From contig VFFE01008529.1 in NCBI GenBank assembly GCA_008921705.1, positions 536,866-600,865 on the forward strand: 64,000 nucleotides of DNA, read 5' to 3'. Position 1 is the stretch's first letter. Each line of letters begins with the position of its first letter. The translations under genes and the position numbers were made by a program. The notes beneath the pieces were generated by a model, which saw nothing but the letters and a program-made list of their open reading frames with translations, ran no database searches and was not told where the DNA came from. Source of the stretch: Burhinus oedicnemus (lineage: Eukaryota > Chordata > Aves > Charadriiformes > Burhinidae). This document shows positions 1 to 11,003 of this stretch, piece by piece.

Positions 1-40
1 AAGAAAAAGAGGGGAAAAAAAAAAAAAAAAAAAAAAAAAG
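1..40. repeat. A-rich simple repeat at window edge
   Basis: A purine-only stretch that ends in an uninterrupted run of about 25 A. It is cut by the window edge, so I cannot tell whether it is the tail of an element lying to the left or simple low-complexity DNA. Confidence 0.8.
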
Positions 41-2738
41 GAAGCAGGAAAAATTCCCTAGTTTGAGAACATAAAAAAGAATTGGCACATAACTGAGAGA
101 TTTGGTGGAAGCTGTTTTCTTCATTAGAGTTTTTCATTGATGGCCATCTCCCTGAAACACCAGGTCATGGGGTGCCACTGCCTAGCATTTGTTTATAACA
201 CAAAGTATGAAGGTGCAGTTGACCCAGGTTCACTTCAAGTTCAGAATCAGCCTGGTAATGTTTGTCTGGCCAGACATGCGTTAACAATACCGCACTTCAG
301 CGGCAGGGTAAAAACTACTGCAGCTGCCATTTGCTGTCCCATCTTGGAAGGGCTGCTCTACACCCTTGAAAAACAAAACACAAGTCTGCTGTGATGATTT
401 CACTCAGGTCATCCAGGGCACTGCGTATGCTCGTCATAATTTGTCTGTTTGGAGTGTCCTAATAGGACATAATTGCATAAATCGCTGTGTGGGGGAGGTA
501 AAGAGGACGTTCACCACTTAGCGATCCGGACAAGAATTACCACTCTGTCTCGGGGTGTGCAGGGACAGTGGCTTCACCACTGGTTCGGAAAGGTGCAGCC
601 TGCCTTTCTCACCGGCACCAACCATTTCCAAACAGCACAGTGAGGAGGGGAGCACAGGGTGGCCATGCAGCAGCCACCCTCCACAAGGCCACCCTGTGTC
701 CCCCTCCCCTGCCAGCACGGCCCTTGCCCTGCCGCGCTCCCCTCCCCGGGCACCCACCGCTCCTTCCCCTCCCCACGCTGTCCTCCACGCTCGCTTCAGG
801 CTTGGGAGCAAGGGTGAAGCGTGGGCCTGAATCTTACCAGGGAGTGGAGTAGTTTACATTAATTAAAAATATTTACAGTTTTTTCTTAAGCTTGTTTTCC
901 TAGAGCTCTACAAATCACGCAAACAGATTTTTGCAGTTTAGGCAACTGCACTGCAAAACTTCACCTGTTCTCACTAAAAACATAATAAAGGGTATAAATA
1001 GGAAAGATTTGAAATGGTTAACAGCTAGTCCCATGAAAGTAAAATCCGCTCTACCTGGGTAAGATCTCCTATGCAGAGTGAGGTCCCCATTTACCTCTTA
1101 CATTTCAGAAACAGCAGAGGCAAATCCTGCCCCAGGTCCCCTTGGCTGCCTGATTTACTCAGGGAAATATTTTTGCTGCTGTTTCACGCAGCGCTAATGA
1201 GTTTAAAACCCAGTGGGTTCACAGCAGCTGAGCGGTGGCGAGAGCACAGCCCTGAGCTGTACCCGGCTACAGACTGGCCTGGAGGAGAGGAGGGAAACCC
1301 GAAAGCACCTTGCAGATGGGGATGCTTGAAGGAAAGATGTCTGGGGCTTTGGTTTCAATCCGGCACTCACGGCTGGCTTTCTGCACATGGGTGCTCCTGC
1401 TGCCGGCCCTCCCGGGCTCTGCTTGGCTGCTGGTTCGTGCTGCTTCGTCCCCTGCGCTCTCCGCCTGCTCTGCACAAAGGTGCTTTAAGGGAAGCTCACC
1501 CTGGGCACAGGAGCATCCCTGGTGGGAAGTGCCTGGGTGCTCTGGTAACAGAGTCAGCGTGAAGCCTGGAGACCATTAAATACATTCCCTTGAGCAGCAC
1601 CCACATTTTTCAATGCCTTTTAGAAAGCTGCTTTCACTGAAAAAGAAAAAAGCAGCAAAGAGATCCAGACATCAGGAAATGCTTTTGCTGACTTGGTGTG
1701 AAGAAAATATTTTTCTTATCCAAAATGACAGGAGAAGCTGAATAAGCCACTTCACCTTCCTTCCTTTCCTCTCTTCCCCCTCTAGGCCTTCTGCCTCTGC
1801 AAAGGACATTTCTTCAGCCATTTGACATCCCATCTGGCATATCAGTTCTCTTGCATGGTAGCTCCTGGGCCTATTCAGAGCGGTGGACACCTCTTGGTTT
1901 GGCTCCTACCTTGCATCAATGGGCATGGCAAAGCCTTCTGCTGGGATCCATCACACACACATGGTGGTTACGGGTTTTTGCAGTGCCACAGAAACAGAAG
2001 CTGAAATGATAGGAAGTGAATTTTCTTTCTGCGATTCTGAGTCTCTCTGCTTAGTTTACAAGCGGTAAAATTGTGGACCTAAGCCCATTATGCTTGAAAG
2101 CGCTGCATACTGCAAAAATTCTTGCAGGAATTTGAGTGATTTCTGCTAGGAAGTGTCATGCAGTGCTCCCATGATCACTATTACAAAGTATGATCCTAAT
2201 TAAAAAAAAAAAAAAAAGACAAAAAGTAGCTTTGTATTCAGAATCCTGGCTCTTTGCTAGCGTAAGTGATTATTTCCTTCCCCTCTCCTTTGGATTTCTG
2301 CGTTCCTGTAAGCCAACACAGGTAAGGAACAGGGAGTTGGATCCTTTTCCTATGATACCGTACATCAGCAGGAGCTTAATAAATCCTAATCGCATTCACC
2401 TGTACAGCCCTCACTGCAACCACCCGTGGGCACGACATGGTGTTCAGGATCATTATTAGCAGTGATGATTAACGGACAAGTATCTGTCAGAAACAGCATG
2501 GGAATAACTGGTCATTCCTTTAGGCAGGGGGATGCACTGGATGACCTCACAAAGTCTCTTCCAGCATTGTGACTCTGATAACACGAGGAGAAAAGGACTC
2601 CAGCTTGATTTTCAAATAGTCAGATGTTTGCAGGGCTGCAACTATCAGTTAGGGAAAAAAGCATCCTTCCATCTGCAAGCAGAGCTCATTGATAGGTGTT
2701 CAAAATTCTCCCGCCATGTAAAATTTTCGGGAATATTT
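41..2738. other. Non-coding stretch, no gene recognised
   Basis: Unique-looking DNA. Two moderately GC-rich patches, roughly 600-830 and 1200-1560, give overlapping open frames on both strands. These frames have no recognisable domain, overlap each other in several phases and have simple proline/serine/arginine-rich composition, so I read them as by-products of base composition. A short A-run lies near 2200-2218. A splice-donor-like CAG|GTAAGG follows 2321, but I see no convincing partner acceptor or coding signal. Confidence 0.5.
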
Positions 2739-3000
2739 GATCATAGAATCATAGAATGGTTAGAGTTGGAAGGAACCTTAAAGCTCATCTAGTTCCAACC
2801 CCCCTGCCATGGACAAGGACACCTCCCACTAGACCAGATTGCTCAAAGCCCCATCCAACCTGGCCTTGAACACTTCCAGGGATGGGGCAGCCACAGCTTC
2901 TCTAGGCAGCCTGTTCCAGTGCCTCACCACACTCAGAGTAAAGAATTTCTTCCTATGATCTAATCTAAATCTACCCTCTTTCAATTTAAAACTGTTACAG
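2739..3000 (-). mobile_element. CR1 LINE 3' fragment, reverse orientation
   Basis: The left edge carries the CR1 3' terminal repeat in reverse (TCATAGAATCATAGAATGG). It continues with the characteristic antisense 3' UTR text, including the block of C around 2797 and CCATCCAACCTGGCCTTGAA at about 2851. The antisense of the ORF2 tail follows. The right end breaks off near 3000, inside the equivalent of the last part of ORF2, so this is a 5'-truncated copy of about 260 bp. It is non-coding and dead. It matches the tail of the forward copy at 44775-45643, which suggests the same or a close subfamily. Confidence 0.93.
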
Positions 3001-4250
3001 TTTAAAAATATTTCAGTTTCAAACCGTTAATGATTTTCTTCAAAGTATTACCACACTTTAATTGTATTATGATGCTACCTGCCAATGGCAGGCTTCCTGT
3101 TCAAAGTGATGCTTTTTGTGACAACTGTAATGTATAAGCCTGGAACTGGAGCCTGGATTGCAGTAGGTGTCCTGCTGCCTAGTTAGTTCAGAGAATTCAA
3201 GCCAATGATTCATCATACAACTCCTGTTTTCTTATCTGCTTTAATGGAAACAGATTTGTCTTAGAGAAAATGAATGAAAACAACAAATCTCAGAGATGTA
3301 GCTTTTTGTAAAGCCATTCTTTCTATCTTCCACAAGAAAACTAAGAACAAGAGCACACTTTAATGAAAACCTCATTTTTTTAATAAAGATCCTCGTTTCT
3401 AAAGGGGAGAAATATTTCACCTGGTGAAACTTCGGTCGATGAAGGTGTGAATAGACGTGCGGTGGCATGAAGCTGGTGCCACTGCAATAGATCATGTGCA
3501 TGATCAGGTTTGTTCCCAGGTGGTGGCGGCTCCTCGATACCTAGGCAATGTCTTCCCTGCTGCCCCAGCAGCCAGTAGCTCAGAGGCTATTTATGCCGAG
3601 TTAGATGACTTGACCTGAACTGCATTTGGGAGTGCTTACAGGATTTTCTCTGTCGGCTCCACTTCAGCTTGTACTAAAAGAGTGGTAGCAGATGGGAGAG
3701 AATAGGGACTTTTCAGAGCCCTCTAGGTTTTTGCGTGGTGTCTGCCTGCAGCCTTCCCACAGGTGCTCAAAGCCTAGTTCTAGTTTTCTCCAGTTGCTCC
3801 TGCACACTGCCTGTTACTCATCTCACTGGGTAGGGTCTATGATTTTCGCTACCTGCAAGTTAAACTAGTGAATTTTGAGATAAACTGGGGCTGGATGGGT
3901 ACATCTGGGAAAAAGAAAAAAGAAGTGAAATGTAGTAAAGACTACGGAAGTAGAAGAAAAAAGAAGTAGAAGAAATTAGAGTACTACTCTGGAGAAAACC
4001 AAAACAAAGCCCAAAAAGCACCTTGGCCATTGCAGTAGAAAGTGCTGCTAACAAAACAGTTGCTTCAGCATTGGGTAGAGGGGAGGTGCTTCTGACTCAG
4101 TGCACCGCGTTCCTCTCCATCTCTCCTGCTTAAAACAGGTCTGTCTATAATGCCAGTAGATATTTTGGCTTTGTCAAGGTTATTATTAACTAACCACTAA
4201 TTACAAAGCTAATAGTATTAAAAAAAAAAAACAACAACCAAACAATTAAG
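3001..4250. other. Non-coding stretch, no gene recognised
   Basis: AT-leaning unique sequence. Just to the right of the CR1 copy, at 3011-3029, a short text resembling part of the CR1 antisense recurs. It may be a small duplicated piece or chance. A perfect AP-1 type site, TGACTCA, lies at 4093-4099. An A-run with CAA triplets precedes the TATA-like site at 4254. No convincing coding frame is visible. Confidence 0.45.
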
Positions 4251-4253
4251 GCC

Positions 4254-4259
4254 TATAAA
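4254..4259 (+). promoter_or_regulatory. Candidate TATA box
   Basis: TATAAA within CCTATAAAA lies about 30 bp upstream of 4284 and 49 bp upstream of an ATG at 4303. The spacing would suit a TATA-driven start that feeds a short first exon ending at 4331. The surrounding DNA is AT-rich, so a TATA hexamer is cheap by chance. The call depends entirely on the exon that follows. Confidence 0.2.
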
Positions 4260-4286
4260 ATTCATATAAACTCCCTGCTTTCGTAG

Positions 4287-4331
4287 GAGCAGTCTGGCAG
4301 GGATGGCGGAGTCCATTGCACTGCGCCGAAG
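4287..4331 (+). other. Candidate short exon with ATG
   Basis: A 45-nt segment is preceded by a pyrimidine-rich acceptor-like sequence (CTGCTTTCGTAG) and followed by a perfect donor, AAG|GTAAGT. It contains an ATG at 4303 in a fair start context (G at -3 and G at +4), which opens as MAESIALRR before the donor. It can be read in two ways: an internal exon, or a first exon whose start is set by the TATA box at 4254. I do not recognise the peptide and could not find a frame-matching next exon. The candidate at 5749 gives a stop after a few codons when joined. Confidence 0.22.
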
Positions 4332-5748
4332 GTAAGTCCCAGCTGGCTTCCAGGCAGTGTAAGTCATCCGGTCTGTGGCAACTCGTACTTCTCAGCAGAG
4401 GTGGGAGGGGATCTGGAAAACTGCTTATTGCAAGATAATAAAAGCTAGTTTTGAATTTTTATTTAATTTCCTAGGTGAAGGAATGTTCAACCGTTGATAA
4501 CTTTGATTAGTAATAGCTCTGCAATAATTAAGCTGAAGCAATTCCTTCTGATCTAGGTTTCTTTTTAGTTAATTTAATTAACAAAGAGAAATGCTAATCT
4601 AGTGAATGAACAGATGGGTTAGTACTGGTTTCTCTTTGAACTTACAGGTTAAATGTAAACCCCTTGGCCTCATCATCTTCTCCATGTCTGCTCCTGCCAC
4701 CTCCCTTCACTCCACTCCAGGTTAACTCTCCCCTTTGTCTTCTCAGCTGGGCAGGACACGTCCTCACCGTCCATTTGCCCTAAGTGTTCCTTGCTTCCTT
4801 CTTTTTTACCCTCCTGTTTAAAGCTTTAGCTTCAGTAGAGACCTACCCTCAAGTGGAGGCAGCACTGAGACACTGCTAGCATCACCTCCCATGGCTTCCA
4901 ACCACCGCTGCCCGCGACACCCCTCTAGTACGGCCAGGACCTGGAGAGTGATGTACGAAACAACACTTCTGTCAAAGCAGCACTGCAGTTGTTGGTAAGA
5001 GAATATTTTAGGGCAGACAAATTTAGTTGGCCTTCTGTTACTAAGACCAGACTAAGCCATCAGTTTTTCTTCTAGTGCATCCCATTAATCATCCTGCCAA
5101 ATATTTCATCAGGTTTCCTGATGGGAAAACGTATGGAGGAGCTAATGGTTATTATGATCACTAATATAGCTTATCTTGCTGTAGGGCTGGAGGACTTGGT
5201 CATGGATCGGGACCTTGTTATGCCAAGTGCTTCCAAATGCGGATCACATCCCATGTTCTTCCCAACAGAACTTATCATCTGAATAGACTTTGTCAACAGG
5301 TCTTCCTTGGGATAGAGTACACCTGGACTGGAAATATTATACAACAAGAATTACCATTTTTGTTATTATTTATACTTACACAAAAGTCAAACCAACAGTA
5401 TCCATGACCCTGTGACTGTGTCACAAATTCTTCCACTTACCATGTGTGTATAATAAAAAGTCATAGTTTTATTTTGATCTTGTTCTTACTCTGTATTAAT
5501 TGATACACGCAATCCTAAATATTGCTTCTAGGTTAATTTCTTAAAGAACGGTGACATGCTTAGAATATTGCAACTAAGTCTAAAATAATGCATGAATATT
5601 AATGCGCCACATCTTTTATTCATGTGTATACAGTCTGCAGTTTTCATGTAGGCTGGGTGAATTTCACTTTTATACCATACATTTTTAATAAATTTTCAGC
5701 TAGGGAGGATTTAATTCCTCTTTAGAACTGTCCTGTTTGGACCCGCAG
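4332..5748. other. AT-rich non-coding stretch
   Basis: No coding signal seen. The region 5560-5700 has several homeodomain/POU-like AT motifs (for example ATGCATGAATATTAATG near 5589). Such a composition is common in conserved non-coding enhancers, but it is also expected in AT-rich DNA. Confidence 0.4.
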
Positions 5749-5840
5749 ATTAAGCTGAAAAGATGCTATGAAATACTGAAAAAGAGGAAAAAGTAGAAGC
5801 ATACAGATGTTCATCATTAGCTAACTGCAGGACACTACAG
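5749..5840 (+). other. Candidate exon (likely non-coding)
   Basis: A 92-nt segment lies between an acceptor-like GGACCCGCAG and a perfect donor, CTACAG|GTAAGT. The longest frame reads a basic peptide (IKLKRCYEILKKRKK) and then stops inside the segment. If it is real, it is either a terminal coding piece or, more likely, part of a non-coding RNA. The acceptor's pyrimidine tract is mediocre. Confidence 0.15.
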
Positions 5841-6398
5841 GTAAGTGAATTGAACTGATAAATATGTTTTTTGTATAAAATCACAAATCTATGTTGTACT
5901 ATTCATCTTGCTGCCATGAATCTCCAAGTGGTGGTAAGGGTAGGGGTCCTCTTCAAATAATGGAACAAGATACACTCTACTGCTGTTATATAATTATCAC
6001 CAGCATTGTCTCAGGCTCAGTTGTAAAATAATTATCATAGAAATGATCAAAACTGGACTTCAATGCACCTCAGAGTATTCCTGCCTGAGCTGGTCGCTCT
6101 CTCTAGGTTTCAAGCTGCTTTGACAGTCAAGCAGAGTGTTTTTAACTTCCCTATACCTGATTTGGGACTGCACGCTTATTCTGTGCAAATCCAACTCTCA
6201 TAATGGCTTGCGGTGCAATCTGCTCTTCGATGTCACGTGTATTCTTTTTGTGGTTCTTGGCTTTTCAAAAAAAAAGAGAAGAGAGAAAATATTGTGAGCT
6301 GGAAAATTTCCCTGTCACATAGCCTCCTACCAGCAAGGTGTGTGGATATTTTGTAATGTTTAATTAATCCTTCCATCCCCAATGCTGATGCTCGGCTC
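5841..6398. other. Non-coding stretch, nothing recognised
   Basis: AT-leaning unique sequence with a short A-run near 6267. I see no gene, repeat family or regulatory motif that I can support. Confidence 0.4.
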
Positions 6399-6845
6399 TC
6401 ATAGAATCATAGAATGGTTACAGTTGGAAGGGAGCTAATATTCTTCCTAATATCTAATCTAAATGTACCCTCTTTCAGTATGTACCCTTGTCCTGTCACT
6501 ACACTCCCTGATAAAAAGTCCATCCCCATCTTTCCTGTAGGCCCCCTTTAAGTGCTGGAAGGCCACTATAAGGTCTCCCTGGAGCCTTCTCTTCTCCAGG
6601 CTGAACAACCCCAACTCTCTCAGCCTGTCCTCATAGGAGAAGTGCTCCAGCCCTCTGATCATCTTCATGGCTCTCTTCTAGGCCTGCTCCAACAGGTCCA
6701 TGTCCTTATGTTGGGGACGCCAGAGCTGGACGCAGTACTCCAGGAGGGGTCTCACAAGAGCAGAGTAGAGGGGCAGAATCACCTCCCTCGACCCCCTGGC
6801 CACTCTTCTTTTGATGCAGCCCAGGATGCGGTTGGCTTTACTCTT
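6399..6845 (-). mobile_element. CR1 LINE fragment, reverse, with internal deletion
   Basis: It begins with the reversed CR1 3' terminal repeat (TCATAGAATCATAGAATGG) and runs leftward into antisense ORF2. The minus-strand frame 6668-6459 reads [20 protein letters not shown] and [11 protein letters not shown], which are conserved C-terminal CR1 reverse-transcriptase ORF motifs. Compared with the copy at 2739-3000, the segment between the GTTGGAAGG motif (6423) and the TTCTTCCT motif (6441) is only 18 bp instead of about 182 bp. About 165 bp covering most of the 3' UTR and the end of ORF2 has therefore been lost. It is inactive. Confidence 0.93.
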
Positions 6846-7633
6846 CTAGTAGTCTGCACCCACCCTCTTTTTCCCTTGTGCATCACCAGTTATTGACTTC
6901 TATGTCCTCTTTGGAGGGTGAGAGACACGCAGCCAGACACTGGCACTTGCCCAGCCTTGATGTTTGGGATTTTCTCACCAGTGGGGGAAGGCAGCAGCTC
7001 CCCAAAACTTGGGCTGAGGAAACACAAGTCATGTTTGATCAAAGCTGCTCAAAGGCCCAATCTTACTTTTCTTTTTGCCATATCATGGCACCATTTTAAG
7101 GAATTACTTGGAAAATGAGTTAGATCTCATGGAAGTTGGTTTGTGAGATCTGTCACCTGTTATTGAAGGTAGTTGTCAGAGGCTTTCAGCTCCTGTACCA
7201 GAGTGGGTATTCGAAACAACAACAGTTTCCAAATTTGAGTATCAACACGGAGCTTTGCTGAAAGCCAAGACAAATACAAAGATAACCATAGTTTCCTGCT
7301 GAAATTTGTCTTTGGGCATACATCCTTCTAGGGTTAGAAGGTCAAGAACATTACTCTTGGGTGGGTGGGTAGACTGGAGACAACTGGGAGCTCAGAAGCT
7401 GTGAGCTAATGCACAGAAGAGAGAAGAAGCTGGACAGTGTACAGCAGTGCAGGTGGACAGTCCTACCAAAAGCCTGCAGAGGGGCCTTCTGGTTTAATGT
7501 CATCTGTTGCTGCAAATAAACTATTTCACGATTATTTAATTTCTCTTGTGTCAAAGAAATCACACACTTAAATATGTTCGCAAGTAGTCTGAATTGCAAT
7601 AAATGTTCCTGGTTTTGTTGCAAATTGCTAATT
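6846..7633. other. Non-coding stretch, nothing recognised
   Basis: Unique sequence of mixed composition. The short open frames on both strands show no domain or splice support. Confidence 0.4.
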
Positions 7634-7677
7634 AAAAAAAAAACAAAAAAAACCAACCCAAAACAACCAAACAACAA
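7634..7677 (+). repeat. A-rich low-complexity tract
   Basis: A mixed run of A, AAAC, CCAA and CAAC units, with almost no G or T. It could be a degraded poly-A-like tract, but no recognisable retroposed sequence precedes it. Confidence 0.6.
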
Positions 7678-9490
7678 ATCACCTTTTAATTTTACCTAGC
7701 TATTTAGGAGAAAAAAACATCAGTATTTATTAACATAAGGCTTACATGGGACAGAGATCTCGCCTATCTGGGTGACCTTCCTGTTTGATGGGTTCCTTTT
7801 TCTGTGTTACAGTCCCACAGTCTGTGTCCCGTGTCCTGCTGGAGCACTTCTGTCATTGGAGAGCGGAGGGGGGGGTCAGCTTTCACCATTATTTTTGAGT
7901 CCCTGAGTCATGTGAGTACTTTTTTTTGCTGCTAACCACCCATGACTATTATGGGATGTGGGTGAACACCCCCTCCCTCCCACAGGCACAAACCTTCCTA
8001 GTTGTTGCCCTGACCCCTACCCAAGCTCACACCCAGCCAAGCACACAAGTGTCTGCGTGCGCTGCGGTGATATCTGATGGTGTCTCGGGGGCCTCTCAGA
8101 CCTCGCTGCTTCTGTATGCTGGGAGACAGAAATCGTGAATTTAGGCAACTTCTTTTGTTTTCTTTTCCCTTTTTACAAGGATTAATAAATAGCTGGATTC
8201 TACTTGGCTTGATTTTTGTTCTGTTCTCAGAGCTTGCTTCAGTACATAACGATAATTTCCTGCTGAACTGCTTCTGCTGCACTTTGCCTGTTTCACTTCC
8301 CTTCCAAGAGAAGTGACTTCAGAGTAAATAGCAGACCAGCACGCGGTGTGTGTCCTAGCCAGGGTTAAATCTGACCACATAGCCTTGTGATTTTACCCAG
8401 CTCCTGATTTCACCAGCAACAGCTTCCAGTTTTCAGCTAGAGAAATGTATGTTTGCTATGAAGAGAGCGCCCAGGTTTTTACCTGTGAATTCTCAACCAC
8501 CCGCAAGGCAGAAGACGTCTCCGAGATCCCCTGTGCAAACTATCTGCTCTTCTGAGCTGAGAAATTAAGAGAGAAGAGCAATACTACATTCAGAGGGTCT
8601 CACCCTAGCATTTTCAGGTCCTTATTTTATTACAAAGACTGGAAAACCACTTCGCGTATGTGAGAGAGCTCAGCATAATAATAACAGAAACGACATTACT
8701 ATTATAATTTCTGTGCTGGAGGAGGTGCTGCCCGTGGCTATGTGAAAGTGCAGAGCTCTCTGCCCTCCAGAGCTTTAATGAAATCAAGAGGGAAGAAGAG
8801 CAGCAGCTTGTTGCAGCACCCTGCAGGCTGTGGGTTTGGTTGGGGGTGCAGTGAGGGTTATCTAAGGGCATGTTTACATGCCGCCAAGGTGCATCGTGCA
8901 GACACCCCTGGACTAAAGCGCCCCAATGTACCTCTCCGGCTCCAGGAGGCCCCAAGGAGTATCTCCTGGCCGAACGCAGCAGGAGCACACGGCACACCAA
9001 GCGTTGCCCGCTCCCCGGAGTAAAGGGCTTACATCAAAGATAAAATAGAGCCGCTGCTATCAAAGCCAGGCGTTGCTGTGACATCCCGGCGCTGGGGCTT
9101 GCTGGGGGGCAGAGTCCCTGGGAGGAGGGGAGCAGCCTGCCGGGACGCTGTGGCTGCACCTCTGTGGCCAGGGGCTCCGGCGCAGAGCGAATGCAAACCT
9201 CAGAATCAACAGACTGCTTCGTACCCGGCTCCCAGAGGCGTGCACAGCAATGGAAAGCCGGGACTTAGAGGCTGAGGAGAGTTATTGCGAAGGGCAAAAA
9301 GAGGACAGGAAGCTGCAGAGCAGCCGGGCAGGCTGCACTGTGCCAGGTGAGGACACACCTCCCGGCTTGTCATCTCCATCCCAAAACATAACACTGGGAA
9401 TCTCACTGCTGTCACAACAGACCTCTGTCTTAATGAGGAAGAGGCATCGGTGGCTCTACCTGCTTCTTTTAGTTTGGGAATTGTACTAGG
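7678..9490. other. Non-coding stretch with mild GC-rich patch
   Basis: No gene recognised. A patch around 8930-9260 has more CpG dinucleotides than its surroundings but is short and lacks an evident first exon. A run of eight or more G occurs near 7868. The open frames of 60-128 codons overlap in several phases and resemble no known family. Confidence 0.4.
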
Positions 9491-9860
9491 TGTGAGGGCA
9501 GCATGAAAGAACACATGAGGTTACTTGTAGAAAAGCAAGTATGAGCGTGACCTGGGCTGGCACTGCTGGAGTCACGGCAAGGCAGAGGCAAAGTGCTGAG
9601 ACGGAGACACGGATGAGAATGGCTGAGGTACGAAGGGTTTAAATGAAAGCCTGAATCTGAAAGCGTGTAGACAGAAGATGAGACTGTTGAGAGGGGTAGG
9701 ATGGTCAAACCACCAAGTAGGAAAGCAAGACGTACGGTCTGGGAGGAGACGATGGGGAGGGAGGGAAGCCACGAAGAGAGAGGTTGCAATCAGCCTGAAT
9801 GGAAGTATCAGAGAGAAAACAGCACAGGTGAGAAAATATGAAAGGACAAGAGGATGGGGG
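9491..9860 (+). other. Purine-rich strand-asymmetric tract
   Basis: Over several hundred bases the plus strand is strongly enriched in A and G. As a result the minus strand shows leucine/serine/proline-rich open frames with no stops. I interpret the frame (complement of 9789-9469) as a composition artefact. Similar tracts lie at 19.78-20.77, 26.16-26.54 and 57.24-57.61 kb, with a pyrimidine-rich mirror at 42.43-43.26 kb. Confidence 0.45.
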
Positions 9861-10984
9861 AAATCATGTCAGCTGCTACAATTTCTTAATAATTCAAATT
9901 ATAATCCTTATAATTCGGATTATCAAGAATAACTTGAGCTATTCCATTAAACTTCTGCATTCAGTGTGACGAGGTGTTTTCATGACTACATGAGGAAAAG
10001 AGACAAGATTTTTCCCCTACCCATAAAAAATTTCTGAGTAAATTCTTCTGTACAAGTCTGTGATGCCTTTCATGACATTATGTGTCTGGATTTGATCTTT
10101 GAAAGGAAATGCATTCTCTTACGTTATACTCTTTTGGTCTTGGTGGAAACTGACCTCAAACCAAGCCAGTTTTGTTAGTAAAAGGCATTGTATCCAAGCC
10201 ACAGGATCTCTATGTGCATCCCAAGTGATAGGAGTTAGTTTAATAATTCTGGACTGGTATCAGTAGCAAAGTATCTGTAAATACATTCTGAAGCTGGGTG
10301 TTTACAATATGGGGAGTTTTGTTGGTAAGAAGCATTTAAACCTATAGACAGAGCCAGCTCTGATGCTTTCAGCTGTGCTGACAAAGGGATGTTTTTTCTG
10401 CCCTGATGCTCCACTGGCCTCAGCCAGCTCCCGGGAGAGTGGACGGGACAGAAGACGGGGGGTCCTGGGAGGCCGAAGATCTGCAAGGATTTTGCTAGGC
10501 TCTCTCTTTCCTCCAGTACCCTCCTCATTAGCTGCCCCTGTCTGTCTCATTCCCTCTTCCCAAGAAATAGAGTCCCAGATCTGCTCGCCACAAGACCTCT
10601 CTAGAGCAGAAGGTGCTGTGTCACAGGCTAAGCATACTGAAATCTTTTACGTAGGAAATGACAATATTTCATAGCCCACTCAGAAATGTTCGCTCTGCAA
10701 GCTTCAGCTTTAACTGGGAAAAAATCAAACACTGGAAGATGACTGACTTAACTGCAGACTGTCTTTGCTTACTGAATTATATCCAAATATTTAACCTGTA
10801 CTAGGAAACATTCTGTGTTAGAAAGCTTAAACAAAAATTTAGAGTTGAAATAGAGGCTTTTTAACTTTTCTTTTTACAGAAGTAACAAATATTCTACTTC
10901 TCCAATTAGTTTTCTGATGTTTAGAAACATTTCATTCCTGAGTAACACACTTTCTCACTCATGTTTTTCACAGTTTCCCAACTC
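9861..10984. other. Non-coding stretch, nothing recognised
   Basis: AT-rich at the left, where a small hairpin is possible: ATAATCC at 9901-9907 pairs with GGATTAT at 9917-9923. A GC-richer patch follows at about 10380-10560. No supportable gene. Confidence 0.4.
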
Positions 10985-11003
10985 GGGGAGGGGGGGAGGA
11001 GGG
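10985..11003 (+). other. Potential G-quadruplex motif
   Basis: GGGGAGGGGGGGAGGAGGG on the plus strand allows four G-triplets separated by 1-4 nt loops. It sits in isolated non-coding DNA with no clear promoter nearby, so a functional role is not implied. Confidence 0.45.
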
